From Gnetum montanum (taxonomy: Eukaryota > Streptophyta > Gnetopsida > Gnetales > Gnetaceae), in assembly GCA_015680685.1 (NCBI GenBank), contig MNCI01007995.1:39520-73910 (forward strand): a stretch of 34,391 nucleotides of DNA. Reading direction: 5' to 3'. The notes beneath the pieces were generated by a model that saw only the letters and a program-made list of their open reading frames with translations, was not told the DNA's origin and did not search any database. Numbering within the stretch: the stretch's first letter is position 1; each line of letters begins with the position of its first letter. Made by a program: the position numbers and the translations under genes. This document shows, piece by piece, positions 30,901-34,391 of this stretch.

Positions 30901-32060
30901 TGGTTCATGGATGGATGGACTTGCTCTTATTCATCTGTGCCTATGACATAAGCCCATGTTAAGCTCTCAATAGGTTCCATGTGCATTATGCTACTATCAA
31001 AGTGATCAATGACTAGATGTTCTCTTGTTTAGTAGCTACTATGTATAGACACCTTTGACTATTTTCCTAACATGCATGATACTTGCATGCAAAAATAGAT
31101 GCTTGTTTCATGGACTAGAGTTTTTACATGTAATTTCACCTTGTATTGTTCTATGCGATGCATGGAACTTGTCTCTTCTTGATATTCCCAAATGCATTTT
31201 CTTTAGATATCCCCAAGGAAAGATCTCTTATGCCCATTCTTGTATCAACAATTCTTAACCGTGCCCTTCCCATAATGATTGGGAAGTCCCCCTTATAGTT
31301 CTCAACCTTGATTACTAAGAAATTTATAGAATAAGACCACCCAAATATAGTGGTCATAATGTCTTTGACTATTTCCAGTGGAATAGTGATGGACTAATCT
31401 ATTGATTCCAATCTTATATTGCTCTTCTTGAGAGGCAGAAAATTCTAGGCAGTATACATCTCATGAGATATCAAGTTCACACTAGAACTTGAATTAAGAA
31501 GAGCCTTACATGGTTTATTCCTAGCAATCTACAAATAGATAAGAGGACTTTTAGGATTAGCTAATTTTCTAGGAAGCTTACTAGTGTAGATCCAATCAGA
31601 TATGGCATGAGTAAGCATAATAGTATGGATTTTGGGTAGCATTTAGTTTGAAGGAGACCTAATGAAATGGTTTGTAGAGGATGAAGCAGCAGTAGGGTGA
31701 CCATTTGCCTAAGTTTGTGAGGGCTTAGTAGGGCTATTAGTTAGGAAGAATGGTCTTTTATGAGCATGAGATTTCAAACCCTTCAGTTGATGAATCTATT
31801 ATAGATTGACAACCCTAGTAGCATTACGTTGCTATGGCTAGGTTGGAAGTTCATCCTACATGGATGGGGTAGGTGGTAGTTGTATTGAGGATGGAGGAAC
31901 AAGTGTAGGAATAGAAGGAGGATAAGGATGAAATGTAGCATCCCTCCTAGAATGTAAAGAATGAGCTTTGTAGTATTCAAAAGGGTAGTGTTGGTAACTG
32001 TTTGGGATGCGACTACCACCGAGTGTCCTCGAATAGTATTTAGGTGCTTGCTAGTCTTTG
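30901..32060 (-). pseudogene. Protease and gag C-terminal end (element C, upstream part)
   Basis: The open stretch 31357-31151 contains FGWSYSINFLVIKVENYKGD and FPIIMGRARL, nearly the same as B's protease (YGWLYSINFLGIKIENYKGD). The active-site triad near 31490 reads N-S-S in place of D-S-G, a further loss of the catalytic Asp. Upstream, 31640-32060 aligns with the Pro-rich gag C-terminus of D (27600-27890) and with B (16400-16600). Similarity fades at about 32060. The junction at 30900/30901 with D's LTR matches B position about 15640, in the protease-RT linker. Confidence 0.8.
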
Positions 32061-32270
32061 GCAACAACAAGGCCCATATACCTCCAAATAGACTTAGTAG
32101 TTAATGTGAGTATGTGTGTGTGCTGTTGCGGTCTGCGGTTATGAAAAATGAAATGATTGCTCTATGTGTAAACTACAAATGACTTATCTTAAAGAGATTC
32201 AGCCAACTTTGCCAAGTACTATGAGTTGTTGAGAATTCCTAGTTTATTTAATTGCCTAGTCTACGCAGTC
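32061..32270. other. Unassigned sequence beyond element C
   Basis: Nothing recognised. A short interrupted (GT)n run lies at about 32106-32122. Confidence 0.4.
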
Positions 32271-33004
32271 CTTATAATACCTACTTGTAACAAATAAAAT
32301 TTTGTAAAAAAATTTGAGCATAACTCTATGAATCTACTTCTAATTTTTCCCAGAGAAAGAGATAGTTCCACAAGAAAACTAAAAATAGAGCAAGATTCGA
32401 TGGAAATNCACAATAATAAAATTTACTACTAAAATGCTATTAAGGCTTTTAAACACAATTGCTTCTATGGAAAAATTTTAACAGAAATTTTCTATTGGGC
32501 AACAAGAACAATAAGAGCAATCTAAAAATCTCAAAATTACTTGCCAAGGATGATACTATCTAAACCGCTAGCTAAACAATTTAAACAAAATAAAAAATAA
32601 TAGGCATAACTCACAGGACCATGACAAAGAGGCTGAAATCCCTTCTTTAACAAGTCATCTTACAAGCAATCTTTCACACTTTCTTTTTTACAAATGCTCT
32701 TCTCCCAAGACTCAAAGTGTGTCTCCAAGTGAGAGCCCAAGTACTAGCTAGTAGCCTTCCCAAAATGTGATGTATCAAGTGTCTTCTCAAAAGTATGATA
32801 TCTTGGCCCCCCCATGAGACCCCAATGTCTTCTCTTTAATAGGGTTCAAAGGTGGTTACATACGTAAAATATCTAGCTAACTTCTCTCCCAAGTAAGGAT
32901 GTTACAACTTACCCATGTAGTTAGGAGATATTTCTCACCAATTTAATTGGGAAGTTATGTAGTTAGGAAGTTGTACATAAAGTTAAGAGGAATTTATGCT
33001 AACA
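32271..33004 (-). repeat. Possible solo LTR or LTR fragment, different family
   Basis: Read on the minus strand, the segment starts TGTTAGCATAAATTCC at 33004, a common start for plant LTRs. It has a TATA-like CTATTAAAGAG near 32841-32851 and no coding frame. No matching PBS, PPT or target-site duplication could be found and the far end is unclear, so this is only a suggestion. It shares no blocks with the LTRs of A-D. One N lies at 32408. Confidence 0.3.
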
Positions 33005-33120
33005 CTAATATTTGTAAATATTATAAATATTTTAACATTAATATTACAAATATTTTATGGGTAGTAACTTATATAATAATGTTTGAAAAATAATGTTTTG
33101 AAGCCTTGGAATAATTAAAT
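33005..33120. repeat. AT-rich imperfect inverted repeat
   Basis: AATATTTGTAAATATT (33007-33022) faces AATATTACAAATATT (33040-33054), so a hairpin can form. It may be the end of a small element or simple AT-rich sequence. Confidence 0.4.
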
Positions 33121-34391
33121 TAAAAGGTAAGAGTATAACCAGGGCTTCACACTATTAGCGTATGTGACATTGTGACATTGCTAAATTAATCACCAAACCA
33201 TTTAAAATTTTATTCTTGATGAACTACAACTTTGATTTATCGACATCGGCCCAAAATATCTCTTGACACCTATCTTAGTATGCCTTTGTGTCTTTGTTGC
33301 CATGTTAAGTGGACTAGTATGGGATATCTAATGCATCGGCGTTGGGCATGGCTACTATTTCGGATTGCAGGTTCCAGGAGCGAATGACATTTGTGATTAC
33401 CACCTGAAAAAATTTGAAATGCGTTCCTTGGGAAAGCCCAGGCCTGTTTGGCGAGGTCGCAGCAAGAGAATCCCTATAACAAAGTATTGTAAATCACGGT
33501 GGTGGTTGGATTCACGGCGGATCATTTTCTAGAAAATGTTATGAGCCATGGAAGGCTCCTTTTTGAGACACCGGTCACAGGAAAGGGTAAGGTAAGTTGC
33601 AAAACGATCCTGCAACTACCAGAAAATCCTCTATGCAATGCGCACCTTGTGGGCCTTATAGAGAATGTCCATAATGGAGTTGAAGGCATGCAGATCTGAA
33701 ACAGAAACCTAAAAATGAAGATGTCATTACTTGAATTAAAAGAACTACCGTCGTGAAGCTCTGATGAGTGGCAACAACCTTAGGGGTTCCTCTTGTTGCG
33801 GGAAAGTTTTTACGATGAGGGTTTGGGTCGTTGCACTGACCGGAATCCACGCTGTTTCTTCCAGCGAGTTGAGAAGGTGCAGCACTGCAGGACTGTCATT
33901 TCAAAGAAATTTTATGGCTTTTTCCTCTTGTTAACGAGCCTATTTTGCATCACTTCATTTTTACTTCCTCTGCTTTTTGTTGCAGATCCAAAACCTGCCA
34001 TAGTTTTAACCGTCTAAACCAGGGTTGCAATTTGAATGCGTTTCCATCGGAGAAAATTCAGAATGTAGGCTTGCATCATTATTGATTTATGAAATGATCT
34101 CTATTTTTTGGTTTCGATGTTTTCACTTCTTCAGAGATTGCAACTCGTATCTTTCTCCATTTCCTTGACTCTCACCCTTAACAAACCAACGTTTCTCCAT
34201 ATCAAAAAAATTTTGCTGTTTATTCCTTCAAACCTTATCACCGCCTCCTTGAGAGACTAAAAGGGTGCTGCGGTAGTATATCCCCTTTTAAAATATATAT
34301 ATATATATTTTGGACTATTGTATGTAGTAACTGATTTAACATGATTATTCCTAGTATTCTTTGTTTTCCACACCAATATGCCATTTTGGGC
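33121..34391. other. CpG-retaining, apparently low-copy stretch; possible unrecognised gene remnant
   Basis: This stretch has no similarity to the elements to its left and keeps CpG sites (about 33340-34060), unlike the decayed retrotransposons. Several frames are open for 60-75 codons on both strands, for example 33499-33699 plus with TPVTGKGKVSCKTILQLPEN. Splice-like signals are present: GGTAAGGTAAGT at 33587-33598, TTGTTGCAG ending at 33985, and a TTTTTTCAG on the minus strand near 33405. I do not recognise a protein in any frame. It could be a host gene part, its 5' region or an old pseudogene. An (AT)n run lies at 34291-34309. Confidence 0.35.

Larger units (their letters stand above)
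18268..32060 (-). mobile_element. Element C: decayed gypsy element split by nested element D
   Basis: The downstream half (23995-19194) holds RNase H, integrase, spacer and a truncated ORF-X. The upstream half (32060-30901) holds the gag end, protease and linker. D (23996-30900) sits between them. Comparison with B shows that about 1 kb of RT (B positions roughly 14660-15640) is missing at the insertion point. The 5' LTR, PBS and N-terminal gag are also missing, with homology fading out near 32060. The LTR at 18268-19193 may be its 3' LTR. Confidence 0.65.

Overview
This window looks like repeat-dominated nuclear DNA from a seed plant with a large genome. The evidence is a set of decayed Ty3/gypsy LTR retrotransposons of the Ogre/Tat/Athila type, with a primer binding site of the tRNA-Asp kind seen in plants and decay consistent with plant CHG/CpG methylation. 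I lean towards a gymnosperm from the age and density of the elements, but nothing here proves it. I found no intact host gene, no RNA gene and no CRISPR array.

Layout. Element A (1-7091, plus strand, 5' part off the window) holds the end of pol, a 2.3 kb spacer with a 27-bp minisatellite, a third open reading frame (ORF-X, 3140-5979), a polypurine tract and a 3' LTR. An AT-rich 0.8 kb stretch (7092-7882) follows. Everything from 7883 to about 32060 is minus-strand. Element B (7883-19193) has both LTRs, gag, protease, RT, integrase, spacer and ORF-X. Element C is split: its gag end and protease lie at 30901-32060, and its RNase H, integrase, spacer and a truncated ORF-X lie at 19194-23995. Element D (23996-30900) is nested in C. 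It is the youngest element and carries only gag and protease between its LTRs. The right end (32061-34391) contains a possible solo LTR and a CpG-retaining, apparently low-copy stretch that may belong to an unrecognised gene.

How it fits together. All four elements share one family plan: LTR, tRNA-Asp-type PBS, gag, protease-RT-RNase H-integrase, a G5 tract, a non-coding spacer with its own TATA-like core, ORF-X, PPT, LTR. ORF-X is about 946 codons. Its N-terminal half resembles the 'putative plant transposon protein' domain and its C-terminal half is coiled coil. Its start and stop are conserved between A and B. The spacer upstream of it has a promoter-like block sharing motifs with the LTR U3, which suggests ORF-X had its own transcript. 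This is the best candidate for a poorly described system here.

Quality warning. Single Ns at 12257/12723 and 13599/13663 bracket segments that are inverted relative to homologous copies. These are probably assembly errors and not biology.
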